Made by a program: the position numbers and the translations under genes | Shown: piece after piece, positions 1 to 7,199 of the stretch | Layout: each line of letters begins with the position of its first letter | Position numbering within the stretch: the first letter of the stretch is position 1 | The notes under the pieces: generated by a model | The model's database searches: none | The model's input: the letters and a program-made list of their open reading frames with translations, nothing else | What the model was told of the DNA's origin: nothing | Source of the DNA: Rhodospirillaceae bacterium Spongia-Bin9 | GTDB taxonomy: Bacteria > Pseudomonadota > Alphaproteobacteria > Bin65 | Direction of reading: 5' to 3' | DNA length: 32,406 nt | NCBI GenBank assembly: GCA_900197615.1 | Contig: FZLR01000030.1 | Span: forward strand, 1 to 32,406

Positions 1-1
1 C

Positions 2-961
2 CGGCGCCCGGCCCCCGCGGCGGGGCCGGAGCCCGGCCTTCCTGCCGCAGCCGGAATCGGCTACCGCGAGACGCCGGCGCCGGCCGGCGCTTCTTCCAGG
101 CCGCCGCGCGGCCCGATCCAGCGGTTCCTGCGCAGCCTGCGCCGGCCGCGCAACGGCGAACAGATCCGCGACACGATCGGCGAACTGCTCGACGGCGCCG
201 GCGGCCCCCAGGCCCCGATGGCGGCCGACGAACGCCGGCTGATCCACAATATCCTGCAACTGCACGACCTGACGGTGCGCGACGTCATGGTGCCACGGGC
301 GGATATCACGGCCATCGACCTGTCGACCGGCCTGCCAGCGCTGATCGAGCTGGTGAGCAGCGAGACCCATTCCCGCCTGCCGGTCTACCGCGGCACGCTC
401 GATGAGATCGTCGGCATGGTGCACATCAAGGATGTGCTGCCCTTCTGGAGCAAACGGCGCGACTTCAAGCTGGAGAAGATCGTTCGCGAGGCGCTGTTCG
501 CGGCGCCGTCGATGAGCGTTCTCGATCTGCTCGCCGAAATGCGCGACACGCGCATCCATCTGGCGCTGGTCGTGGACGAATTCGGCGGGATCGACGGGCT
601 GGTCACCATCGAAGACCTGGTCGAGGAGATCGTCGGCGAAATCGAAGACGAGCACGATGACGCCGAGAGCCCGAAGATCGAGGAAATCCGGCCCGGGATC
701 GCCGAAGCCGACGCCCGGGCCCGCCTCGAAGACCTGGAAGCGCTCTATGGCGCGCTCCTGACCGACGAGGAACGCGACGATATCGACACGATCGGCGGAC
801 TGGTCTTTTTCCTCGCCAACCGGGTGCCGACCCGCGGCCAGTTGATCCCCCACGCGAGCGGGATCGAACTGGAGGTGCTGGATGCCGATCCGCGGCGCAT
901 CCACCGGGTGCGGCTGCGGAAACTGCCGGCGCGGCGGGCGGAAGACCCCAACCCGCATTGA
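2..961 (+). CDS. CorC/TlyC-like CBS-domain protein (HlyC/CorC family), 5' end cut by window
   Basis: The reading frame is open from base 2, so the ATG at 218 is internal and the true start lies left of the window. About 319 residues are visible. An arginine-rich segment and an IRDTIGELLDG stretch are followed by the motif DVMVPRADI, which opens the first CBS domain (visible residues about 90-150). A second CBS domain contains VVDEFGGIDGLVTIEDLVEEI. The last ~80 residues match the CorC_HlyC transporter-associated domain (DTIGGLVFFLANRVP). Such proteins bind adenine nucleotides and are linked to magnesium/cobalt efflux or envelope stress; 'hemolysin' in older names is not well founded. No membrane segment is visible in this part, so it is the short soluble CorC type. 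It sits 36 bp before lnt, the usual alphaproteobacterial pairing (ybeY-corC-lnt), and is probably co-transcribed with it. Confidence 0.9.
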   Translation, partial: RRPAPAAGPEPGLPAAAGIGYRETPAPAGASSRPPRGPIQRFLRSLRRPRNGEQIRDTIGELLDGAGGPQAPMAADERRLIHNILQLHDLTVRDVMVPRADITAIDLSTGLPALIELVSSETHSRLPVYRGTLDEIVGMVHIKDVLPFWSKRRDFKLEKIVREALFAAPSMSVLDLLAEMRDTRIHLALVVDEFGGIDGLVTIEDLVEEIVGEIEDEHDDAESPKIEEIRPGIAEADARARLEDLEALYGALLTDEERDDIDTIGGLVFFLANRVPTRGQLIPHASGIELEVLDADPRRIHRVRLRKLPARRAEDPNPH

Positions 962-997
962 CGGCCTCGTTGCCCGCCGCCGCAGAGCGCCCGAACC

Positions 998-2818
998 GTG
1001 CCGCCGGATCCTTTCATCCCGGCTGAACCGGCCACCCCGGCCGATGGCCGGCCCGGCCCGCAGACCGGCCTGCAAACCGGCTGGCAGACCGGCTGGCGGG
1101 CGGCGGTCGTGGCGGTTGCCGCGGGCGCCCTTTGCGCGCTCGCCCAGCCGCCGCTGCATCTCCTGCCGCTGCTGTTCGTCGGGTTCGGGCTGCTGTTTCG
1201 CCGTCTCGAGGCGATAGACCGGCTCGGCCCGGCGCTCGCCGCGGGGTGGCTGTTCGGCATCGGCTATTTTTCGGCGGGTCTGTACTGGCTCGGCCTGCCG
1301 GTGGTGATCGACGTCCCCGGCGATATGAACAGGGACCTGTTGCTTGTCGCCGGGCTTGTCGGATTTCCGCTGGCGGCGCTTGCGGCCGGTATCTTCGGCG
1401 TCCGGCTGACCGGCCGCCGCTGGACCGGTTTTGCCGCCGGCGCGGGGTTCGTTCTGGCGGTCTGGATAGCGGTTGCGGTCGCCGTGCTGCCCGGCCGGTT
1501 CACCTGGATGATCCCGTTCAACGTGTTCGGCCTCGGTGCGGTGCTCGCGGCGACGACCGCGGTGGCGACCGGCATCGCGTGGCGGGCTGCGCCGGGCGGC
1601 ATCCGGCGCGTGCTGGTCCTGGCCGCCGCCTGGGCGGCGCTGGAATGGGTGCGCGGCGTCATCCTCACGGGATTTCCCTGGAATCTCGCAGCCGCGGTCT
1701 GGGCCGAGTTTCCCGGCGCGGCGCAGTCGCTGGCCTGGTGGGGACCGTTCGGGTTGAGCCTGGTCACGGTCGCGCTGGCCGCGTTGCCCGCCGCCCTCAT
1801 CGGCCGGAGCGCGCGGACCCGGCGCGCCGCCGCCTGGTCGGGCGGCCTTGCGGCCGTGTCCATCGCCGTGCTGGCCGCCGGCTTCTTTACCATGCCGGCG
1901 AGCGTCGAGGCGGTGCCCGGCGTCCGGCTGCGCATCGTGCAGGGCGCCGTCGCCCAGAGCCTGAAATGGCGCCCCGGCGCGCGCCGGCCCATCCTGCTGC
2001 GCTATGCCGCGCTCACCCGGTCGGAAGGTTTCGACGGGATTACCCACGTTCTCTGGCCGGAAACCGCCCTGCCCTACCGCCTGCAAACCCGGCACACCGT
2101 CGTGGCCGTTGAGGGCGGCATCCGGAAACTCCTTCTCGCCGCCATTCCCCGGAACGGTGTGCTGATTGCCGGCGCAAATCGCGATGTCGGACCCGACACC
2201 TGGAACAGCATCCATGTCGTCGACAGGTCGGGAAAGCCGGTCAGCACCTACGACAAGCATCGACTGGTGCCGTTCGGCGAATATGTGCCGGCGCGCGCCT
2301 TCCTCGGGCGCATCGGGGTCGCAAAGATCGCCCACGGGCGGGCCGACTACGCCTTCGGTCCGGGGCCGCGCAGCATCGCCGTGCCGGGCGCGCCCGACGC
2401 CAGCCCGCTGATCTGCTACGAAGCGATCTTCCCGGCCGAAGCCGTGGGCGAAAGCCGCCCCGGCTGGCTCCTGAACCTGACCAACGACGCCTGGTTCGGC
2501 AACAGCGCCGGGCCGTATCAGCATCTGGCCGCCGCCCGCCTGCGCACGATCGAACAGGGCCTGCCGATGGTCCGCGCCGCCAACACCGGCATATCGGCGG
2601 TGGTCGATCCCTACGGCCGGGTGACCGGGCTGCTGCCGCTCGGCGCCCGCGGCGTGCTCGATGCCAACCTGCCCAAAGCCCGTCCCGCGACGCTCTACGC
2701 CCGCTACGGCGACCTGACCTTTCTCGCCCTGCTGCTGGCAGTCGCTGTACTCGCCGGCATCGCGCCGGGCCGTACCCGGGAACGCGGATCGTTCGCCCGA
2801 CCCAGGGGAGAGCCGTAA
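998..2818 (+). CDS. lnt: Apolipoprotein N-acyltransferase Lnt
   Basis: Lnt is an inner-membrane enzyme that moves an acyl chain from a phospholipid to the amino group of the lipid-modified cysteine of lipoproteins, the last maturation step before Lol export. The 606-residue product begins with several hydrophobic helices (about residues 35-300), then carries a nitrilase-like periplasmic domain and a closing C-terminal helix (about 570-592). The family's Glu-Lys-Cys triad is visible: E355 in WPETALP, K420 in YDKHRLVPFGEYVP and C473 in LICYEAIF. The start is GTG at 998, the first start after the upstream stop; the Shine-Dalgarno site is poor. The protein is longer than E. coli Lnt (512), partly from a low-complexity N-terminus with three 12-bp repeats coding QTGL/QTGW. 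It follows corC as in many alphaproteobacteria, but metK and its regulator, often next, are absent here. Confidence 0.95.
   Translation: MPPDPFIPAEPATPADGRPGPQTGLQTGWQTGWRAAVVAVAAGALCALAQPPLHLLPLLFVGFGLLFRRLEAIDRLGPALAAGWLFGIGYFSAGLYWLGLPVVIDVPGDMNRDLLLVAGLVGFPLAALAAGIFGVRLTGRRWTGFAAGAGFVLAVWIAVAVAVLPGRFTWMIPFNVFGLGAVLAATTAVATGIAWRAAPGGIRRVLVLAAAWAALEWVRGVILTGFPWNLAAAVWAEFPGAAQSLAWWGPFGLSLVTVALAALPAALIGRSARTRRAAAWSGGLAAVSIAVLAAGFFTMPASVEAVPGVRLRIVQGAVAQSLKWRPGARRPILLRYAALTRSEGFDGITHVLWPETALPYRLQTRHTVVAVEGGIRKLLLAAIPRNGVLIAGANRDVGPDTWNSIHVVDRSGKPVSTYDKHRLVPFGEYVPARAFLGRIGVAKIAHGRADYAFGPGPRSIAVPGAPDASPLICYEAIFPAEAVGESRPGWLLNLTNDAWFGNSAGPYQHLAAARLRTIEQGLPMVRAANTGISAVVDPYGRVTGLLPLGARGVLDANLPKARPATLYARYGDLTFLALLLAVAVLAGIAPGRTRERGSFARPRGEP
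1061..1096 (+). repeat. Three 12-bp in-frame tandem repeats in lnt
   Basis: Units start at 1061, 1073 and 1085 and differ at three positions (caga/caaa, cctg/ctgg). They code QTGL, QTGW, QTGW just before the first membrane helix of Lnt. This region is not part of the catalytic domain, so copy number may vary freely. Confidence 0.7.
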
Positions 2819-2885
2819 GCGGGCGCTGCGGGGGACACCGGACAGTAGGGGAAGGTTCTATATCCCTCCCCAACGCCGGAACATC

Positions 2886-2902
2886 GAGCCCGGATTGGGC
2901 TC
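2886..2902. terminator. Hairpin between convergent lnt and oxidoreductase genes
   Basis: A perfect 6-bp inverted repeat (gagccc, loop ggatt, gggctc) lies in the 133-bp gap where lnt and the leftward oxidoreductase gene end facing each other. A second, weaker dyad (ggggaagg against ccctcccc, around 2848-2872) lies beside it. Neither is followed by a T tract on either strand, so this is at best a bidirectional pause or Rho-assisted end. Confidence 0.35.
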
Positions 2903-2951
2903 CATACCCGAACCGAAAATCCCTACCCGTGGCTCTCTACGGCCCGGCGCC

Positions 2952-4391
2952 TTACGGCAACCGCATCAGCAGGCGCACGATGCGGCGGGTCCGTTCGCTG
3001 AACAGCTTCGGCGTGTAATAGCTCGACGCCGTGCGCTTGCCGATCTCGCCCAGGGTCGGATAGGGCGCGATATAGCCGGACATCTTGGCCAGGCTGAGGT
3101 CGTTCTGGATCGCCAGCACCCAGGGATGGATCAGTTCGCCGGCATGGGCGCCGACGATGGTGGCGCCGAGGATCTTGCCCTTGGGCGTGGCGACGACCTT
3201 CATGTGCCCGTCGGTCCGGCGCTCGGCCTGGGCGCGGTCGTTCTCGGCGAAGCTCCAGCGCAGCACGGAGAGCCGGCCGTGGCGCTCGGTGGCCTGGGCC
3301 TCGGTCAGGCCGGCCTGGGCGAGTTCCGGCTCGGTATAGGTCACCCAGGGCAGCGCCTTGTAATCGACCTTGGCCCAGCCCATGCGGAACAGCAGGCGGC
3401 GCACCAGCACGCCGGCGTGATAGCCCGCGATGTGGGTGAACTGCGGCCCGCCGGCGACGTCGCCGGCCGCGAAGATGCGCTTGTTCGACGTGCGCAGCCC
3501 GGCATCGACTTCGACCCCCGCGCGGCCGACCGTCACCCCGGCCTTCTCCAGGTCCAGCCCGTCGACCACGGGCGCCCGCCCGGCAGCGACCAGCAGATGC
3601 GAGCCGTTCAGCACGGTCTCTTCGCCGTCGCGGCTCACCGTAAGCGCGATCCCGCCGTTCCGCGCTTCGACCCGCTCGGCCCGCGCGCCTTCCAGAATCC
3701 CGATGCCTTCCGCCTTCAACTGGCGGCGCACGACATCGGCCGCTTCGGGATCGTCCCGGCCCAGAATGCTCATCATTTCGACGATGGTGACCCGGGCGCC
3801 GAGCCGGCGATGGGCCTGGGCCAGTTCGCAGCCGATCGGCCCGCCGCCCATGACCAGCAGATGCTCGGGACATTCGGTGAGATCGAAGACGGTTTCGTTG
3901 GTCAGATAGGGCACGTCGGCCAGGCCCGGCACCGGCGGCGCGACGGCCTTCGATCCGGTGGCGACGACGAAACGCTTCGCCGTTATCCGCCGGCCGTCGA
4001 CCTCGAGCGCATCCGGTCCGGTGAAACGGGCCGAGCCCTGGATGACGTTGACGCCCAGCGCCCGGAAGCGCTCGACCGAATCGATCGGTGCGATGGCGGC
4101 GATGACGCCGTGGACATGGCGGTGGACCGCCGCGAAATCGATTTCCGGCGCTGATGCCGTGACGCCGAAGTGCCCGGCGGTGCGCACGATCTCCGCCGCG
4201 TGGCCGGCCGCCAGCATCGCCTTGGAGGGAACGCAGCCGGTATTGAGGCAGTCGCCGCCCATCGTGCCGCGCTCGATCAGGACGGTGCGGGCGCCGAGCT
4301 GGGCGCAGCCGGCGGCGACCGACAGGCCGGCGGCGCCGGCGCCGATCACGCAGATATCGACTTTCAAAGGCGCAGCGGCGGAGTCTGTCAT
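2952..4391 (-). CDS. FAD-dependent pyridine nucleotide-disulfide oxidoreductase (MerA/Lpd-like)
   Basis: The 479-residue protein has the class I flavin disulfide reductase layout: an FAD-binding GAGAAG at residues 17-22, the redox-active pair C48/C53 in GGDCLNTGCVPSK, an NAD(P)-binding Rossmann repeat (GGGPIGCELA), an FAD-contact motif IFAAGDVAGG and a C-terminal dimerisation domain. In lipoamide dehydrogenase the dimer domain carries a catalytic HxHPT; here the matching place reads APYPTLGE, so the proton-donating His is missing, and the C-terminal Cys pair of mercuric reductase is also absent. It therefore belongs to the uncharacterised 'mercuric reductase-like' group, and its disulfide substrate is unknown. 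The ATG at 4391 overlaps the stop of the upstream dehydrogenase as ATGA, implying translational coupling. A much longer open frame extends upstream but runs through that gene and has no family similarity. Confidence 0.85.
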   Translation of the reverse strand: MTDSAAAPLKVDICVIGAGAAGLSVAAGCAQLGARTVLIERGTMGGDCLNTGCVPSKAMLAAGHAAEIVRTAGHFGVTASAPEIDFAAVHRHVHGVIAAIAPIDSVERFRALGVNVIQGSARFTGPDALEVDGRRITAKRFVVATGSKAVAPPVPGLADVPYLTNETVFDLTECPEHLLVMGGGPIGCELAQAHRRLGARVTIVEMMSILGRDDPEAADVVRRQLKAEGIGILEGARAERVEARNGGIALTVSRDGEETVLNGSHLLVAAGRAPVVDGLDLEKAGVTVGRAGVEVDAGLRTSNKRIFAAGDVAGGPQFTHIAGYHAGVLVRRLLFRMGWAKVDYKALPWVTYTEPELAQAGLTEAQATERHGRLSVLRWSFAENDRAQAERRTDGHMKVVATPKGKILGATIVGAHAGELIHPWVLAIQNDLSLAKMSGYIAPYPTLGEIGKRTASSYYTPKLFSERTRRIVRLLMRLP

Positions 4392-5284
4392 GTACGTTTC
4401 CTGAGGCTGTCGATCGCGTCCGAGACGGCGGCGACGGTCTGCTCCGGGGTGCGGTTCCTGTCCCAGTCCTGGCGCGATTCGGCGGCGAACGGCGTGCGGT
4501 CGAGCAGGCGGAACATGTCTGCGGCGGCGCGGTGGAATCCGTCGGGCAGGCCGGCCGCGTCGAGGGTGGCGGCGATTTCCTCCATCTCGCCGATCCAGCG
4601 CCCGGCGTCCAGCGGCAATCGCGGCAGCATGGTGTGCTGGCGTTCGCGCACGGCGGCCTGACTCTCGCTGAATTCCCGGTCGAGCGCGTCGGCGACGCCG
4701 AGGCGGTGGGCGGCGGTCGTCAGCGCGGCGAACAGGGTCCAGCTGCCCTTGGTCAGCGCGGCGTAGCACATCTTGATCGCCGAGGCCCGGCCCGGCTCCG
4801 GCCCCAGGTCGCGCACCGTCAGCCGTTCGTCCTCCAGGAAGGCGAGGCGCCCGGCTTCCGGCCCGCTGACATAGAGGCGCGTCGCAGGCGGGGAAACCGG
4901 CGGCCGGCCGACAATTCCGCCGTCCACGAAGGCAAAGCCGGCATCGCTCACCATCCGGCCGATCGCCAGCGCCGTCGCCGGCGCGACCGCGTTGCAATCG
5001 ACATAGAGGCGATCTTTGGCGGAAAGCGTACAAGCGGCCACAGCGTCGGCCAGTGCCGGCGCCTCGGCCGGCGGCAGGATGGAGAGGACTATGTCCGCGG
5101 CATCGACAACCGCCGCGAGGCCGCCGCCGTCCTCGATTCCGGCGTCCTGCGCAAGCGCGCGAGTGCGGTCGCTCCGTCCGTCCAGGCCGGTCACGACCCT
5201 GCAGCCCCGGTCGCGCGCCACGCGGCCGACGGCATGGCCCATATCGCCGGTGCTGAGCACGGCGACGGTCGGCAGGTCGCTTAT
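4388..5284 (-). CDS. NAD(P)-dependent 6-phosphogluconate-dehydrogenase-like oxidoreductase (DUF1932 type)
   Basis: An N-terminal Rossmann domain (VAVLSTGDMGHAVG) is followed by the beta-hydroxyacid dehydrogenase hinge DGGIVGRPP and a helical domain with the candidate catalytic lysine in ASAIKMCYAALTKG, K163 counted from the GTG at 5260. The C-terminal half looks like DUF1932. The substrate is unknown; relatives oxidise small hydroxy acids. The first standard start is that GTG, but it removes the first beta strand (TVAVL) and has no Shine-Dalgarno site. An ATA at 5284, five bases after GAGG, would give a family-like N-terminus (MSDLPTVAVLSTG), and an in-frame stop at 5321-5323 limits the frame, so I place the start at 5284 with reserve; CTG at 5275 is a further option. 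The stop overlaps the downstream flavin reductase start by 4 bp, so both are probably one operon. Confidence 0.75.
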   Translation of the reverse strand: MSDLPTVAVLSTGDMGHAVGRVARDRGCRVVTGLDGRSDRTRALAQDAGIEDGGGLAAVVDAADIVLSILPPAEAPALADAVAACTLSAKDRLYVDCNAVAPATALAIGRMVSDAGFAFVDGGIVGRPPVSPPATRLYVSGPEAGRLAFLEDERLTVRDLGPEPGRASAIKMCYAALTKGSWTLFAALTTAAHRLGVADALDREFSESQAAVRERQHTMLPRLPLDAGRWIGEMEEIAATLDAAGLPDGFHRAAADMFRLLDRTPFAAESRQDWDRNRTPEQTVAAVSDAIDSLRKRT

Positions 5285-5335
5285 GGCATCCTCATCGGTC
5301 TGTCGTCGGCGCGTCGGGCGTCACGCCGGGTCCGC

Positions 5336-5800
5336 TTACTTGACCCGGTCCCAGACCCGGCTCTGGCCGAACAGCGAGATGCCCCAATAGCCGCGGATTT
5401 TCAGCTTGTCGTTGCCGGGCAGGACCGTAATGTTGCAGTTCCAGGTCTTGCCCGTGGTCGAGTCGTAGATCCGGCCGGAATCCCAGAAATTCTCGCCGTC
5501 CGGTGTCAGTTCGGTGAGAATGTCCGTGCCGACCACGAGGCGATCGCGCTTCGATTCGTCCGGGTTGTGGATGTCGCGCACCTCCGGGTCGGAACTCCAG
5601 ACCAGCTTGCCGCACAGCTTGTCGCCGCACTCGTAGATTTCGATATGGCCCTTGCCGCCGTCGTCGCCAAGAGCGAGCCAGACCCCGAGCGGCGAAAGTT
5701 TCTCAGCCGCAATCGCTGCCCTCTCGGCCAGGGCGGCCGCAGCCAGAATCGTCGCCGCCACGACCGCAGTGCGAATATTCAACGCTCGTACGGACACCAT
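5336..5800 (-). CDS. Secreted DUF2147 protein
   Basis: The 154-residue product starts with a signal peptide: a short basic N-terminus, a hydrophobic Ala-rich core (about residues 10-28) and a likely cleavage after AIAAE or nearby. The mature part begins SPLGVWLALGDDGG and includes IEIYECGDKLCGKLVW, a Cys pair around the place typical of DUF2147, then WDSGRIYDSTTGKTWNC and RGYWGISLFGQSRVWDRV near the end. This is the usual length and motif order of DUF2147 periplasmic proteins, whose function is not known. The ATG at 5800 lies 48 bp after the tRNA-Gly gene on the same strand. The gene ends 51 bp before the start I prefer for the dehydrogenase, so read-through into that operon is possible. Confidence 0.85.
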   Translation of the reverse strand: MVSVRALNIRTAVVAATILAAAALAERAAIAAEKLSPLGVWLALGDDGGKGHIEIYECGDKLCGKLVWSSDPEVRDIHNPDESKRDRLVVGTDILTELTPDGENFWDSGRIYDSTTGKTWNCNITVLPGNDKLKIRGYWGISLFGQSRVWDRVK

Positions 5801-5810
5801 AACGATCCCG

Positions 5811-5831
5811 CCCGCGATCGCACACCGCGGG
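5811..5831 (-). terminator. Weak hairpin downstream of tRNA-Gly
   Basis: A 6-bp perfect stem (cccgcg / cgcggg) with a 9-base loop lies between the tRNA 3' end and the DUF2147 start. There is no T tract. It may assist termination or 3' processing of the tRNA, or belong to the DUF2147 leader. Confidence 0.25.
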
Positions 5832-5848
5832 CCTCCCGTCTTCTTGTC

Positions 5849-5924
5849 TGGAGCGGGCGACGGGATTCGAACCCGCGACCCCGAGCTTGGGAAGCTCGTG
5901 CTCTACCGACTGAGCTACACCCGC
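5849..5924 (-). tRNA. tRNA-Gly (anticodon CCC)
   Basis: The complement folds into a standard 76-nt cloverleaf: acceptor stem GCGGGTG/CGCCCGC with one T-G pair, D arm GCTC...GAGC, anticodon stem CGAGC/GCTCG with loop TTCCCAA (anticodon CCC, reading GGG), a 5-nt variable loop, T arm GCGGG-TTCGAAT-CCCGT, discriminator T and encoded CCA at 5849-5851. U73 is the expected glycine identity base. The overlapping open frames with 'GIRTRDPELGK' or 'RRDSNPRP' are the familiar antisense translations of a tRNA gene and are not proteins. Confidence 0.97.
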
Positions 5925-5996
5925 GCAAAGAAACCGAACCGCCAGCGGCCGTGCCGCCACGCCGCGCACCGGCCCGGCCCGCACCCGGCCTGTTTA

Positions 5997-6016
5997 CCCG
6001 CGGCACTGCCCGCGGG
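5997..6016. other. 7-bp stem hairpin upstream of tRNA-Gly and radical SAM gene
   Basis: The sequence cccgcgg-cactgc-ccgcggg forms a perfect 7-bp stem in the 199-bp divergent gap between the tRNA and the radical SAM gene. Beyond it lies an AT-rich patch (6038-6066, with seven consecutive T) that stands out in this GC-rich DNA and probably holds promoter elements for one or both sides; I could not assign clear -35/-10 pairs. Confidence 0.35.
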
Positions 6017-6123
6017 CAAGGTGAGGATATGGCGGCGAACACAAAGAAAATGACGGTTTTTTTATCGTGCAACCGTTCCGGCCGGGACTAACACCGGCCG
6101 CCTGGCCACCTATATGGTGCGGT

Positions 6124-7089
6124 ATGACCTCTCCGGCCCTGGCGCTCCGCAAGGAGAGCCCTTCCCTCGACAGCGGCAAATTCAGCGATCCGCACGTCAC
6201 GGCGGACGGGCAGGCGCGCGCGGGCGTCGGGCTGCGGGCGCTGGAGACTTTGTGGTTCAACACCGGCACGCTCTGCAACCTCGCCTGCGGCAGCTGCTAT
6301 ATCGAGTCGAGCCCGGTCAACGACCGGCTGAGCTACCTGACGGCGGAAGAAGTCGGCGAATATCTGGACGAGATCGCGCGCGACGGACTGCCGGTGCGCA
6401 CGATCGGCCTGACCGGCGGCGAGCCTTTCATGAATCCGGAGATCGCCGACATCCTGGAGCGCATTCTCGCTGCGGGCCATGAGGCGCTGGTTCTGACCAA
6501 CGCCATGCGGCCGATGATGCGCCATGCGGAGGCGCTCCTTGGGCTGCGGGAACGCTTCGGTGGGCGACTCGCGCTGCGCGTTTCCATCGACCACTACGCG
6601 GAAGCCCTGCACCAACTTGAGCGCGGCCCGCGCTCGTGGGAACCGATGATCCTGGGCCTCAGGTTCCTGTCGGACAACGGGTTTGCCGTCACGGCGGCGG
6701 GCCGGACGGTGTGGAAGGAGAGCGAGGCGGAGCTACGCGCCGGCTTCGCCCGGCTGTTCGCCAAGGAAGGTATCCGGATCGAAGCCGGCGATCCGGCCGC
6801 GCTGATCCTGTTTCCGGAAATGGACGAAACCCTGGACGTGCCGGAAATCACCACGGCCTGCTGGGACATTCTCGGCGTCGATCCGGGCACGATGATGTGC
6901 GCCTCCTCGCGCATGGTGGTGAAGCGCAAGGGCGAGAGCCGGCCGGTCGTGATGCCCTGCACGCTGCTGCCCTACGACGAACGCTTCGTCATGGGGCATT
7001 CGCTGGTCGAGGCGGCCGGCGCGGTGCCGCTCAACCATCCGCACTGCGCGCGCTTCTGCGTCCTCGGCGGCGGCAGCTGCTCGGGATGA
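6124..7089 (+). CDS. Radical SAM protein with Cys-rich C-terminus, function unknown
   Basis: The 321-residue protein carries the radical SAM cluster motif CNLACGSC (C51, C55, C58), the SAM-binding glycine motif GLTGGEPFMNPEI about 30 residues on, and a strand with VLTNAMRP. The C-terminal quarter holds six more cysteines (C246, C259, C279, C308, C312, C319), the last three in HPHCARFCVLGGGSC, which suggests an auxiliary iron-sulfur cluster in the manner of SPASM or Twitch domains. No peptide substrate gene or maturase partner lies beside it, so I cannot name the reaction. I chose ATG 6124 because the longer frame from 6067 adds 19 residues without family character; the Shine-Dalgarno site (GGTGCGGT) is weak in any case. 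It stands alone between the tRNA and the tsaE operon, 110 bp from the latter. Confidence 0.85.
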   Translation: MTSPALALRKESPSLDSGKFSDPHVTADGQARAGVGLRALETLWFNTGTLCNLACGSCYIESSPVNDRLSYLTAEEVGEYLDEIARDGLPVRTIGLTGGEPFMNPEIADILERILAAGHEALVLTNAMRPMMRHAEALLGLRERFGGRLALRVSIDHYAEALHQLERGPRSWEPMILGLRFLSDNGFAVTAAGRTVWKESEAELRAGFARLFAKEGIRIEAGDPAALILFPEMDETLDVPEITTACWDILGVDPGTMMCASSRMVVKRKGESRPVVMPCTLLPYDERFVMGHSLVEAAGAVPLNHPHCARFCVLGGGSCSG

Positions 7090-7093
7090 TTCC

Positions 7094-7120
7094 CCGGGGC
7101 TGATCCGGGGCTGATCCGGG
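7094..7120 (+). repeat. 11-bp tandem repeat after the radical SAM gene
   Basis: The unit ccggggctgat occurs twice in perfect tandem (7094-7104, 7105-7115) with a third partial copy (ccggg). It begins 4 bases after the stop codon. A dyad gccggt (7128-7133) / accggc (7148-7153) follows, with a 14-base loop; no T tract is present, so termination is uncertain. Confidence 0.6.
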
Positions 7121-7199
7121 CGGACGGGCCGGTACGGCGTACTGCTAACCGGCTCCGCCAACTGGACAGGAAGCGGCGCCTCCAGTAAGCGTCGGAGCC

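Noticed and set aside
5652-6091. Open frames containing GIRTRDPELGK or RRDSNPRP
   Set aside because: These are translations of the antisense of tRNA-Gly, a well-known annotation artefact.
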